A model generated the notes under the pieces. The model had not been told where the DNA came from, ran no database searches, and saw only the letters and a list, made by a program, of their open reading frames with translations. DNA of 64,000 bases from an uncultured Selenomonas sp. GTDB taxonomy: Bacteria > Bacillota > Negativicutes > Selenomonadales > Selenomonadaceae. Position 1 is the first letter of the stretch. Every line of letters begins with the position of its first letter. A program made the position numbers and the translations under genes. This document shows, in pieces, positions 9,578-17,292 of the stretch. The DNA is taken from contig CACZFT010000003.1 of NCBI GenBank assembly GCA_902780535.1, positions 62,001 through 126,000 of the forward strand, in the 5' to 3' direction.

Positions 9578-11411
9578 TCAAAGCGTTGCGAGCATCTGAC
9601 GATATGTCGGCCAGATACCGGCGGCGAGGTCGATATCGGCCGCCTCCGCCTGCGCGAGCAGTTCCCTTCCAATGGCTTGCTGGCGCTGCCGGATGTTCTG
9701 CTGCTCCTCTGCATCGAGCACGGCCTGATCTTCATGGCAGGCTTCCTGCCAGTCAAGCTGATGCGAAGCGATATCTGCGAGACTGAGCTTCGGCACCGCC
9801 CCCACATAGTCTTCTGTGATGATGCCTATGTTCGTGTATGGCTGCTGCTCGCAGGTCAACAGCAACGTGCGCCATATCCGAAAGGGATGCAGCCTGCCAT
9901 CTGCAAAGCAGTCGAGCAGGCCGCTGCAATCCGCAAAGAGATGTCGGCGCATGAGCACGCCTGCAAGACCGCATGAAGGAATCCCCCCGCTTACGAGCAG
10001 CCGCGATTGCCATGTTCTCCTGCTGATCCGCGCCTGAAAATTATCTGCGTCTGTCACGCCGAGTTCTATGTACGGCGACAGCGACGGAAAGCTGTCCTGC
10101 TTCACCTTCTTGTTTGAAACAATCATCGGGTACGGCATGTCCTGCAGCTCCATGGATGTCACCATGCGGCGAAGTTTTTCGGGGTGCACGGTCTCGCCTG
10201 GCAGCAGACATTCCACATACTTCCCCTGGACATTCGCGAGCAGATTTTCCGGCGCAACGAGGCGGACGCCCCGCCCCATTGCCTCCTGTACGAGTACCCT
10301 GCGAATCACTCCGCCGAAAACGAGGACGAGAATTTCATGCCACGGATACTTTTCGTCCAGCGCCGAATGAAGCGTCCTGCGGAAGGCTTCGTCAGATATT
10401 CCTCCCGCAGAAGACGTCTGTCCCCCCCCCCCCGAAATATGGGACGATGGTCGTTACGACTGGCTGCGTTGCAAGCGCCCGCGTCTCGGCGAGTTCCTGT
10501 GCCAGCGCCTCGCTCGCAGCCATGACGTTGGCAAAAGCATCAGGCACGGTATTGTCGCTGTAGCGGAGCGTCATCATCGGCACGCGACCGCGCAGATTGC
10601 ACGGCGTCCATGAAGCAATGCCTTCGCTCTTGTCCGGCGTCTCGCCATGAGCAATTCGCATAAACGGATTGCGATAGCCGCCGCCCGATGGCGTATGGAT
10701 GCTGTACTTCCCCGCAATATTCGGCCAGCCGACGGCGAATTTCGAGCGGATCTGCGCCGGGCTCCGCCAGTAGAGATGTGCGAGTTCGAGACCGTCACAG
10801 AAATCCCCGTGCTCATTCACGAGTGCCGTCCCATAGCTCCGGATGATCAGGTGGTTTCCCTCGCTGAGACGAACATGCTCGCGCCGGACGAGGTCGCCGT
10901 TGATGATGATTTTCTGACCGCCTTCCGACGTCGCCGCACGCAGCAGCGGCACAGAGAGCGCAAACGTCCCGGAAGGGATGCCATCATCAGACTGCGGCGC
11001 ATAGCGCTGCCAGCGAATCGAACAGACGTCCTTGAGGTCCAGCGCTTCAAGGACGTCACGAACGGACGCTTCGCCCGTCGGCACGAGGAATTCATCTGCA
11101 TCGAGCGGCACGATGAGGTCTGCCTGGTATGTATCGGCCGCTGTCCAGAGCGCCTGCGTCTGCACTTCGGCCTGAATATGTCGCGCCACATCCACGCCCC
11201 CGATGACAATGGGCAGGCCCTCTGCACGCAGAGATTCGAGAATCTCCCGCGTCCGGTCGGTACTCTTGTGATCGACGATGAAAAGCATGTCTGCAAAGCC
11301 GAGCGTATGGCGCACGAAGCTCTCGATGATGTCCATCTCGTTCTTGACCATCGTGATGGCGACAATGTTTTTCCGCGCAGGTTTCCCAGCCCGTTGTCCG
11401 TTCTGTTCCAT
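9578..11411 (-). pseudogene. Glycosyltransferase GT2-family paralogue 2, out of frame at a G12 tract (phase OFF)
   Basis: The ATG at 11411 (MEQNGQRAGK) has GGAGG five bases upstream. The N-terminal GT-A domain is intact (VAITMVKNEMD, VPLDADEFLVP, LYWRSPAQIRSKFAVGWPNI). At 10422-10433 the coding strand has twelve G residues. Translation then enters the wrong frame and stops at 10392, giving about 339 residues. One base fewer (G11) would restore a frame that continues YFGGGGQTSS and joins the open frame to 9578, about 610 residues in all. The lost part is the second GT-like domain (GVRLVAPENLLANVQGKYV, LLPGETVHPEKLRRMV). The tract therefore toggles between a one-domain and a two-domain protein. 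It is best read as a phase-variable gene in the OFF state, not as a dead gene. Confidence 0.85.
10422..10433 (-). repeat. Homopolymer G12 (coding strand) contingency tract
   Basis: Twelve consecutive C on the plus strand, G on the coding strand, lie at the junction between the two domains of glycosyltransferase paralogue 2. G11, G8 or G14 would keep the frame; G12 does not. Confidence 0.9.
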
Positions 11412-11450
11412 AGATTCCTCCAAACTCTTTCTGCAGGCAGCCCTGCCGCG

Positions 11451-13226
11451 TCAGAGCGTTGCGAGCATCTGCCGATACGCAGGCCAGATGCTTGTCGAAA
11501 GGTCGGCGCCTTCTTCCTCTGCCTGCCGCAAAAGTTCGTCACCGATGATTTTCTGTGTAGCGGCAATCTGCGCCTGCTTTTCCTCGCTGAAAAGCGCGTG
11601 ATTTCTTTTGCAGAGTGCATGCCAGTCCATCTGATGCACGGCGATTTCTTCAAAGCTCGGTTCCTGCACCGGGCCCGTGTAATCCGCATGCAGGATGAGG
11701 CACCAGTCCGTATCCGTCTGCCGGCTGGCCGCCTCCAGCAAAGCGCGCCAGAGCGGGAGAAAATGAGGCCTCCCGCCCTCGAATCCAGATGCCGCCATGG
11801 TGCTCCAGCATGCTGTAAAAACGCTCTGACGCACGAGCACGCCCGCCAGGCCGCGAGAAGGATATGTCCCGCTCGAAAGGAAATCCTGCCAGGCCTCGAT
11901 GCAGGGAATCACCCGTACATTCTCCTGCTCTGTCACGCCGAAATTGCGATAGGGCCAGCCTTCGGGATATTGTTCGTACGAATCGGACAACAGCAGAGGA
12001 TACGGCAGATCCTGAAGCTCGAAGCACGTCACCATGCGGCGGAGCTTCTCGGGCCGCACTGTCTCGCCCGGCAGCAGCCATTCGACATACTGTCCTTTCA
12101 CATCGGAGAGCAGGCTCTCCGGGGCGGCGAGACGGACACCGCGCTCCAGAGCGTCCTGTACGAGCGCGCGGGGAATGACACCGCCGAAAACGGGGATGAT
12201 GATTTCATGCCACGGATAGTCTTCGGCCAGTGCTGACGCCAGCGAGGCGTGGAACGCTTCGTTTGCAAGAGACGTTTGTCCCCCCCCGAGATACAGCAGA
12301 ATTGTCGTCACGCGCGGCTGCGAGGCCAGCGCGCGCGTTTCTGCGAGCTCGGCCGCCAACGCCTCGCTCGACGCCAGGGCATTGGCGAGCACGTCGGGAA
12401 CAGTGTCCTCGCTATAGCGAAGTGTGGGAAACGGCACGCGGCCAGCCAGAGAGCACGGCTCCCATGCCTTGTCATCCTCGATTCGACGGGGCGTCTCACC
12501 TTTGCGGATGCGCTCGAACACGCCCTGATAGCCGCCGCCCGACGGCGTGCTCAGGCCATACTTTCCCGCGATGTTCGGCCAGCCGACGGCGAATTTCGAG
12601 CAAATCTGCGCAGGGCTCCGCCAGTAGAGATGCGCGAGCTCGAGACCGTCGCAGAAATCCCCGTGATAGCCATGCGCCACCCTGCCTTCGCGGAGAATCA
12701 TGTGGTTTCCTTCGGCAATGCCTGGATGATCCCGGCGGACGACGTCGCCACGGACGATGATTTTCTGCCCCTGCTCCGGTTCTTTTGCGCGAAGCAGCGG
12801 CACGGAGAGCGCGAACACTCCGGCGGGGATGCCGTCATCGGACTGCGGCAGATAGCGCTGCCAGCGGAGCGAGCACACATCATCGATGGCCAGCGTCTCA
12901 AGGACATCACGGACGGACGCTTCATCCGTCGGTATGAGGAACTCGTCGGCATCAAGCAGCACGATAAGGTCAGCCTGATGCTCGTCAGCTGCCAGCCAGA
13001 GCAGGCGCGTCATCGTTTCCGCCTGCGCATGGCGTGCAGCTGCCACATCTTCGATGAGAACCGGCAGCTCCTCTTCTTGCAGTGCCTCGAGGATTTCCCG
13101 CGTGCGGTCTGTGCTCTTGTGGTCGGCAACAATCAGCAGGTCTGCAAAGCCGAGCGTATGGCGTGCGAAGCTCTCGATGATGTCCATCTCGTTCTTCACC
13201 ATCGCGATGGCGACAATCTTCCTCAA
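11451..13226 (-). CDS. Two-domain GT2-family glycosyltransferase, paralogue 3 (in frame, G8 tract)
   Basis: The 591-residue protein is the intact member of the array. Residues 1-110 form a Glyco_tranf_2_4 GT-A fold with VAIAMVKNEMD, DHKSTDRTREIL and the DxD motif LLDADEFLIP. A shared middle region follows (LYWRSPAQICSKFAVGWPNI). From about residue 310 a second, degenerate GT2-like domain begins (VTTILLYLGGGQTS, YPWHEIIIPVFG, YVEWLLPGETVRPEKLRRM). The acceptor is unknown; surface polysaccharide or glycoprotein modification is inferred. The start is a TTG at 13226 whose last two bases overlap the cobO stop (TTGA), so the two are translationally coupled; an AAGGA lies about nine bases upstream. 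Its poly-G run (12280-12287) is in frame, so this copy is ON. Confidence 0.85.
   Translation of the reverse strand: MRKIVAIAMVKNEMDIIESFARHTLGFADLLIVADHKSTDRTREILEALQEEELPVLIEDVAAARHAQAETMTRLLWLAADEHQADLIVLLDADEFLIPTDEASVRDVLETLAIDDVCSLRWQRYLPQSDDGIPAGVFALSVPLLRAKEPEQGQKIIVRGDVVRRDHPGIAEGNHMILREGRVAHGYHGDFCDGLELAHLYWRSPAQICSKFAVGWPNIAGKYGLSTPSGGGYQGVFERIRKGETPRRIEDDKAWEPCSLAGRVPFPTLRYSEDTVPDVLANALASSEALAAELAETRALASQPRVTTILLYLGGGQTSLANEAFHASLASALAEDYPWHEIIIPVFGGVIPRALVQDALERGVRLAAPESLLSDVKGQYVEWLLPGETVRPEKLRRMVTCFELQDLPYPLLLSDSYEQYPEGWPYRNFGVTEQENVRVIPCIEAWQDFLSSGTYPSRGLAGVLVRQSVFTACWSTMAASGFEGGRPHFLPLWRALLEAASRQTDTDWCLILHADYTGPVQEPSFEEIAVHQMDWHALCKRNHALFSEEKQAQIAATQKIIGDELLRQAEEEGADLSTSIWPAYRQMLATL
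12280..12287 (-). repeat. Homopolymer G8 (coding strand) tract in paralogue 3
   Basis: Eight C on the plus strand encode the LGGGQTS segment in frame, at the same domain junction as the G12 tract of paralogue 2. Confidence 0.85.
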
Positions 13227-13789
13227 AACTCGATTCCTTTCTGCGCCTTGATGCCTTTTTCAAACGGATGCTTGACGAGATGCATCTCCGTCACGAGGTC
13301 GGCACGCGCGATGATTTCGGGTGCGGCATCGCGGCCGGTCAGCACGACGTGGAGCGTCTCCGGCCGCAGGTCGAGCAGTGCGAGCACATCGGAGACCTTT
13401 AGCAGGCCGAACTTCACGGCATAATTGATTTCGTCGAGGATGACGAGATCCCATGTTCCACTCGTCAGCGCCTCGCGCGCAGTGGCCAGAGCCTCCTGCG
13501 CAGCTTTTGTGTGCTCCGCCTCAGAGACGCCGCCCTTGTGCGTGAAGCCCTTGCCGAGCTGCCGCACCTCGATGCGTCCGCCTGCGCCGGCCGCTGAAGC
13601 CTTGCCAAGCGCTTCAATGGCGCGCAGCTCGCCATATTTCCAGCCGCCCTTGATGAATTGCAGGATCAGCACGGAGAGCCCATCTCCCCAGGCGCGCATC
13701 GCGAGTCCGAGCGCCGCCGTTGTCTTGCCCTTGCCGTCGCCCGTATGCACGATGACAAGTCCATGCGGCGTTTTTTGTTCCGTTTCCAA
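13223..13789 (-). CDS. cobO: Cob(I)yrinic acid a,c-diamide adenosyltransferase (CobO/BtuR type)
   Basis: The 188-residue product has the CobO/CobA P-loop HTGDGKGKTTAALG near the N-terminus, LILQFIKGGWKYGE, and the Walker-B-like VILDEINYAVKFGLL. It adenosylates corrinoids with ATP to give adenosylcobalamin-type cofactors. The window holds a B12-dependent methylmalonyl-CoA mutase that needs this cofactor. The start is a TTG at 13789 behind GGGGG. It heads an apparent operon with the three glycosyltransferases, an unusual pairing with no obvious functional link. I see no strong promoter hexamers in front of it. Confidence 0.93.
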   Translation of the reverse strand: METEQKTPHGLVIVHTGDGKGKTTAALGLAMRAWGDGLSVLILQFIKGGWKYGELRAIEALGKASAAGAGGRIEVRQLGKGFTHKGGVSEAEHTKAAQEALATAREALTSGTWDLVILDEINYAVKFGLLKVSDVLALLDLRPETLHVVLTGRDAAPEIIARADLVTEMHLVKHPFEKGIKAQKGIEF

Positions 13790-13977
13790 AAAAATCCCCC
13801 TTCCGATTTGTTTCTCTATGATATACTAAGGCTATGCTTCTTTTCCTTCTATATGCAAACATTTGGCAGACATGGATTTCTTCTTTTAGGATAGCAGGAT
13901 TTGGATGGTTTCGCAATTCATCATTTCTGCTCGTCCCTAAACATGGCGGTTATTTCAAGAGCACAACAATTGATGTT

Positions 13978-14019
13978 TGTCAAGTTTAATTTGACATCAT
14001 TTTCAAGAATATATATAAT
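13978..14019 (+). promoter_or_regulatory. Consensus promoter of the abiF RNA, with inverted repeat over the -35 box
   Basis: TTGACA (13991-13996) and TATAAT (14014-14019) are separated by 17 bases, a perfect sigma-70 promoter. An inverted repeat TGTCAA-N7-TTGACA (13978-13996) uses the -35 box as its right arm and could be an operator. The rest of the gap from 13790 (start of cobO) to here is AT-rich, and I see no gene in it. Confidence 0.85.
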
Positions 14020-14025
14020 GGAGTG

Positions 14026-14102
14026 CAAGAAGAGTGCCGGGATCTCTACGGGGACCGGTGCGGGAAATGGCTTCCTCCATTATGTGGAGGGGGCCTTTTC
14101 TT
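14026..14102 (+). ncRNA. AbiF-type structured RNA upstream of abiF
   Basis: Transcription should start near 14026. The RNA can fold a first hairpin at 14036-14059 (GCCGG paired with CCGGT, capped by TCTC-TACG-GGGA). A second 11-bp hairpin at 14069-14095 (GGCTTCCTCCA / TGGAGGGGGCC, loop TTATG) is followed by TTTTCTTGTT and looks like an intrinsic terminator. A conserved structured RNA, the abiF RNA motif, is known upstream of abiF genes, and position and architecture fit here. Assignment to that Rfam family is by context and memory; I could not run a covariance search. Confidence 0.75.
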
Positions 14103-15060
14103 GTTGAAAGAATTCAAGACCATCGACGAGCAGATCGATCTGCTCAAAAGTCGCGGGCTCATTATCAAAGACGAACAGGCCGCGAAACTCTACCTGCTGA
14201 CGAATAATTATTACAATATCATCAACGGATATGGAGAGTTCTTTCTGAAACGCGGCGAGCAATACATCGCTGGAACCAGCTTCGAGGAAATCTGGCGGCT
14301 CTACCTTTTTGAGATGGAGATCAAGCAGGCGATCTTCCAAGCCATCATCGCGATGGAACGCCATCTGAAGGCCGTTTTCGCTTATCGTTTTGCCGAGGCC
14401 TATCCTGACAAGCCATATGCCTACCTCAGCATCGAAAGCTACGATAAGCGTTCCACGCTGGACGTCGTCAAAACCATCTCCAGTCTTTCGAAAACTATCC
14501 AGCAACAAAGCCATGTGCATCCGAGCAGCATCGAACACTACGTCCAGAAATACCAGAGCGTTCCCATCTGGGTGCTTGTCAACCACATTGACTTCGGCCA
14601 GCTCCGCTCGATGCTCTCTTACGCTCCGACAAAGATTCAGAACGCCGTGGCACGCGACATGCTTCATTTTGTGAATCAGCATTTCACTATTCCTCGCAAG
14701 AATCCATTCACGCCGGAAATCATGTCCAGCTTCATCGCAAACATCAACGACGTCCGAAATGTCTGTGCGCATAACAATCGGCTGCTCCGTTACAAGTGCC
14801 GCCGCGATAGCAAGTATTGGCAGCCACTGCACGCGAAGTATAAGATTTATCCAGATTCCAACCGTTCTACTGTGTTTTCCGTCTTCCTGTCATTGCAGTG
14901 TTTTCTGACGGTTTCAGAGTATGGAACAATGCACAACAAGCTTCGCAAGCTCATACACAGGCTCGACACACGAGTCCGAACGCTGTCAGTAAAAGACGTC
15001 CTGACGGAGCTTGGTTTTCCAAGGAAATGGCTTTCCTCTACACCAAAAATTTCGTATTGA
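14101..15060 (+). CDS. abiF: AbiF/Abi_2 family HEPN protein (abortive infection / RNA-regulated toxin)
   Basis: The protein of about 319 residues matches the Abi_2 family. The N-terminal segment KTIDEQIDLLKSRGLII and NNYYNIINGYGEFF are typical, and a HEPN RNase motif of RX4H form (RNVCAHNNR) is present near residue 222. HEPN proteins of this family are candidate RNases. Relatives are described as toxins held by an adjacent ncRNA and as relatives of Cas13 ancestors. No ATG exists at the N-terminus. TTG codons at 14101 and 14104 are in frame; GGAGG (14086-14090) lies 10 bases before the first, inside the 3' arm of the upstream hairpin. A GTG at 14023 is in frame but sits before the predicted transcript start. 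Base composition is lower in GC than the flanks, which fits transfer. Confidence 0.85.
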   Translation: MLKEFKTIDEQIDLLKSRGLIIKDEQAAKLYLLTNNYYNIINGYGEFFLKRGEQYIAGTSFEEIWRLYLFEMEIKQAIFQAIIAMERHLKAVFAYRFAEAYPDKPYAYLSIESYDKRSTLDVVKTISSLSKTIQQQSHVHPSSIEHYVQKYQSVPIWVLVNHIDFGQLRSMLSYAPTKIQNAVARDMLHFVNQHFTIPRKNPFTPEIMSSFIANINDVRNVCAHNNRLLRYKCRRDSKYWQPLHAKYKIYPDSNRSTVFSVFLSLQCFLTVSEYGTMHNKLRKLIHRLDTRVRTLSVKDVLTELGFPRKWLSSTPKISY

Positions 15061-15076
15061 GTAAAGGAAATGTCCT

Positions 15077-15102
15077 CCTTGTCTGCATCCGTGCAGACAA
15101 GG
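15077..15102. repeat. Perfect inverted repeat downstream of abiF
   Basis: An 11-bp arm (CCTTGTCTGCA / TGCAGACAAGG) with a TCCG loop lies 17 bases after the abiF stop. No T run follows on either strand, so it may be an RNA-stabilising hairpin or a weak terminator. Confidence 0.5.
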
Positions 15103-15137
15103 GGAATGCAAGAAAAGGGCTCGAAAGCCATCATTCC

Positions 15138-15165
15138 TTGACTTCCAAGCCCTTGATAGTATACT
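15138..15165 (+). promoter_or_regulatory. Promoter for the SGNH hydrolase gene
   Basis: TTGACT and TATACT are separated by 16 bases, ending 31 bases upstream of the TTG start at 15197. Confidence 0.7.
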
Positions 15166-15196
15166 AGAAATTATCATATTTCGGGAGTCAATATCT

Positions 15197-16822
15197 TTGA
15201 AAACATCCATTCTGAAATTTCTCGCCTTCCTCGCACTCATCCTCGCCTGCGTCATCGCAATTATCTTTGTCTGCGAAAAGACGGATCCGTTTGGCCGCGA
15301 GGGACAGCCGCTGGCCGCTTCGTTCGTCGAGACGGAGAACGGCCGCCTGCGGCTGACATGGGAGAAGCTGCCGTATCCCTGCTGGTACCGCGTTGAGACG
15401 TATGCGAAGACGACGGGGCGCGTCGAGGGGGAGCCGGAGTATCACCTGCTCACGACGGGCACGACGCGCGAGAACGCCTACGACGTGCCGACAGGCGCTA
15501 TCCCGATGTACTACCGCGTGACGCCGTACGGCCTGTTCGGCCAGCTCGGCGAGGCGTCCGAGCCCGTGGCGAATCCCATCTATCGCGACCCGCCGCAGCC
15601 CGTGGTCATCACGCACTACCCGCAGAGCGCGCCCGCGAGCCCGATGCCATTCCTCGTCTGGCACGGCGTGCCCGCGGCCGTCTGCTACGAAGTCGAGCTG
15701 CTCTCCGAGCCGCCCGCCGAGGAAGGCGGCACGGCTCTCTCGAAGAACGGCCATCTCGAAAGCACGCGCGAAGTCTTCACGAATGGATGGCAGGCAGACC
15801 TGCGCAAATACACGAAATACACGCAGCTCTACTGGCGCGTGCGCGCGCTCGGCCTGCACCTCGATGCCATCGGCGAGTGGTCGAAAGCCGAGCCGCTCGT
15901 CATCGACTGGACAAAGGACGCGCCTGATGCGCCGCTGCTCAATGATTTTGATGACATGCCAGGTGCTGAGATGCCCATCTACCCCGTCTACCGCTGGATT
16001 CCGCTGCACGGCATCACGCATTACGAAGTCGAGCTCATGACGCAGCCGCCGGAGGAAGAAAGCGGCACGCAGCCGACGCCCGACCGCGTCTGGAGCCGCG
16101 TTGTCGATTCCGCCGCGAACTGCTACGACGAATACGCGCGTCCCTACGCGGGCGACTACTACTGGCGCGTGCGCGCGCTCGACGCGAAGGGCAATACGAT
16201 CGGCCATTATTCCAAGACCTCGCATTTCGTCATGCCCGAGCATGAGCACGTCAAAGCCGCGATGTTCGGCGACAGCATCACGCATGGCGGCGGTGCTGTC
16301 TCGTACCCGCCTTCGGCACTCGAGTACAGCTATGGCACATACCTCGATTTCCCGGCCGTGAATCTCGGCCGCAGCGGCGATACGAGCAAGACGACGCTCG
16401 CGCGCTTCGAACAGGACGTCGTGCCGATGCACCCAGAAAATCTCCTGATCCTCACGGGCACGAACAGCCTGCGCGATCCGTCGATTTCCGCAGACGACGT
16501 CATCCGCGACCTCGCGCGCATCAAGGCGCTCTGCGAGCAGAATGACATCCGCCCGATCTTCCTGACGCTCATGCCGATCCATCCGCAGAACATCAAGTTC
16601 GCGTTCCACACGGACACCGACCCGAAATGGCATGCGAAGATGGATCACATCAACGCCTACATCAAGGCACAGCCCTACTTCATCGACCTCGAACCCTATT
16701 TTTACGACAAGACGCACACCGTCCTCGATCCCGAACTCTCCATCGATGGCCTGCATCCCGACATCCGGGGCAAGCAGCTCATGGGCGAGATCATCAACCT
16801 GCATCAGGACGAACTGCAATAA
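15197..16822 (+). CDS. Membrane-anchored SGNH/GDSL hydrolase with Fn3-like repeats
   Basis: The 541-residue protein begins with a hydrophobic helix (residues 4-25, FLAFLALILACVIAIIF) that is a signal anchor or signal peptide. Residues 40-340 hold about three Fn3-like segments; two repeat the pattern YEVEL...PPEEE and ALDAKGNTIG/ALGLHLDAIG. The C-terminal 190 residues are an SGNH hydrolase: block I FGDSITHGG, block II NLGRSGDTS, block III GTNSLRD, and block V DGLHPD. Such enzymes deacylate lipids or deacetylate polysaccharides, and the Fn3 part may place the enzyme on the cell surface. The start is TTG with GGGAG nine bases upstream. It is monocistronic and ends at a bidirectional terminator. 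The substrate is unknown. Confidence 0.85.
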   Translation: MKTSILKFLAFLALILACVIAIIFVCEKTDPFGREGQPLAASFVETENGRLRLTWEKLPYPCWYRVETYAKTTGRVEGEPEYHLLTTGTTRENAYDVPTGAIPMYYRVTPYGLFGQLGEASEPVANPIYRDPPQPVVITHYPQSAPASPMPFLVWHGVPAAVCYEVELLSEPPAEEGGTALSKNGHLESTREVFTNGWQADLRKYTKYTQLYWRVRALGLHLDAIGEWSKAEPLVIDWTKDAPDAPLLNDFDDMPGAEMPIYPVYRWIPLHGITHYEVELMTQPPEEESGTQPTPDRVWSRVVDSAANCYDEYARPYAGDYYWRVRALDAKGNTIGHYSKTSHFVMPEHEHVKAAMFGDSITHGGGAVSYPPSALEYSYGTYLDFPAVNLGRSGDTSKTTLARFEQDVVPMHPENLLILTGTNSLRDPSISADDVIRDLARIKALCEQNDIRPIFLTLMPIHPQNIKFAFHTDTDPKWHAKMDHINAYIKAQPYFIDLEPYFYDKTHTVLDPELSIDGLHPDIRGKQLMGEIINLHQDELQ

Positions 16823-16840
16823 TCACATTTGAACGCACGC

Positions 16841-16880
16841 AAAAAGAGCGACGCTGTTTCCACGCAGCATCGCTCTTTTT
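16841..16880. terminator. Bidirectional terminator
   Basis: AAAAAGAGCGACGCTG and CAGCATCGCTCTTTTT form a stem with an eight-base loop and A/T tails on both sides. It serves both the SGNH gene (plus) and the small unknown gene (minus). Confidence 0.85.
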
Positions 16881-16900
16881 GTCTGTGTCTTTTCCGCATC

Positions 16901-17188
16901 TCAGTGGCAGAGAACTTCCACGATCTCGCCGAAATGCAGGTACTGGCTGGCATTGCAGGGATTGCCATTCGTGACAGCTTCCTGTGCCGCCTTGAGATTC
17001 TCATCCGCAATCTGGACGCGGCCGGCCTCGACTTCCTCGAGGACCTTCGCCCAGAGCGCCTTCTTCGACGTTTTCGTGTCCTTGAACACTTCATTGTTGT
17101 AGAAAATGTTCATGGACTTTTCGGATTTCTCCTCGTCGCAGTTGAAGAAGACATACGCTTTCTTTGCCGTTGCTTTCGTTGCAGCCAT
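16901..17188 (-). CDS. Small conserved-looking protein of unknown function, 95 aa
   Basis: I do not recognise this protein. It has 95 residues and no signal peptide or membrane helix. It begins MAATKATAKKAYVFFNCDEEKS, continues with YNNEVFKDTKTSKKALWAKVLEEVE, and ends in HFGEIVEVLCH. Composition is soluble and mixed-charge, with codon use like its neighbours, a consensus promoter upstream (17251-17279) and a terminator downstream, so it is very likely expressed. ATG 17188 is preferred; a GTG at 17194 is in frame. The ribosome site is AAAGGA about ten bases upstream. Confidence 0.7.
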   Translation of the reverse strand: MAATKATAKKAYVFFNCDEEKSEKSMNIFYNNEVFKDTKTSKKALWAKVLEEVEAGRVQIADENLKAAQEAVTNGNPCNASQYLHFGEIVEVLCH

Positions 17189-17250
17189 ACGCACCCAATC
17201 CTTTCTTCCCTTGTCTGTACTCTGATATGATTTCTATAGGTTACCCTGTT

Positions 17251-17279
17251 ATTATAAACTTTTGGACGAAAGCTGTCAA
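17251..17279 (-). promoter_or_regulatory. Perfect-consensus promoter for the 95-aa protein
   Basis: On the minus strand TTGACA and TATAAT are separated by exactly 17 bases. The promoter starts 14 bases after the end of the TetR gene. Confidence 0.85.
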
Positions 17280-17292
17280 AGTTCGGCGATTT

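Noticed and set aside
10392-11423. Paralogue 2 N-terminal frame as an ordinary complete single-domain glycosyltransferase
   Set aside because: The frame ends a few codons after a G12 run, while the missing second domain lies immediately downstream in another frame and matches the paralogues.
14023-14100. GTG at 14023 as the abiF start
   Set aside because: It lies at or before the predicted transcription start and would translate the structured RNA; the family sequence begins only after the TTG codons at 14101/14104.
15077-15102. Terminator for abiF
   Set aside because: The hairpin is strong but no T run follows on either strand, so it is kept only as an inverted repeat.
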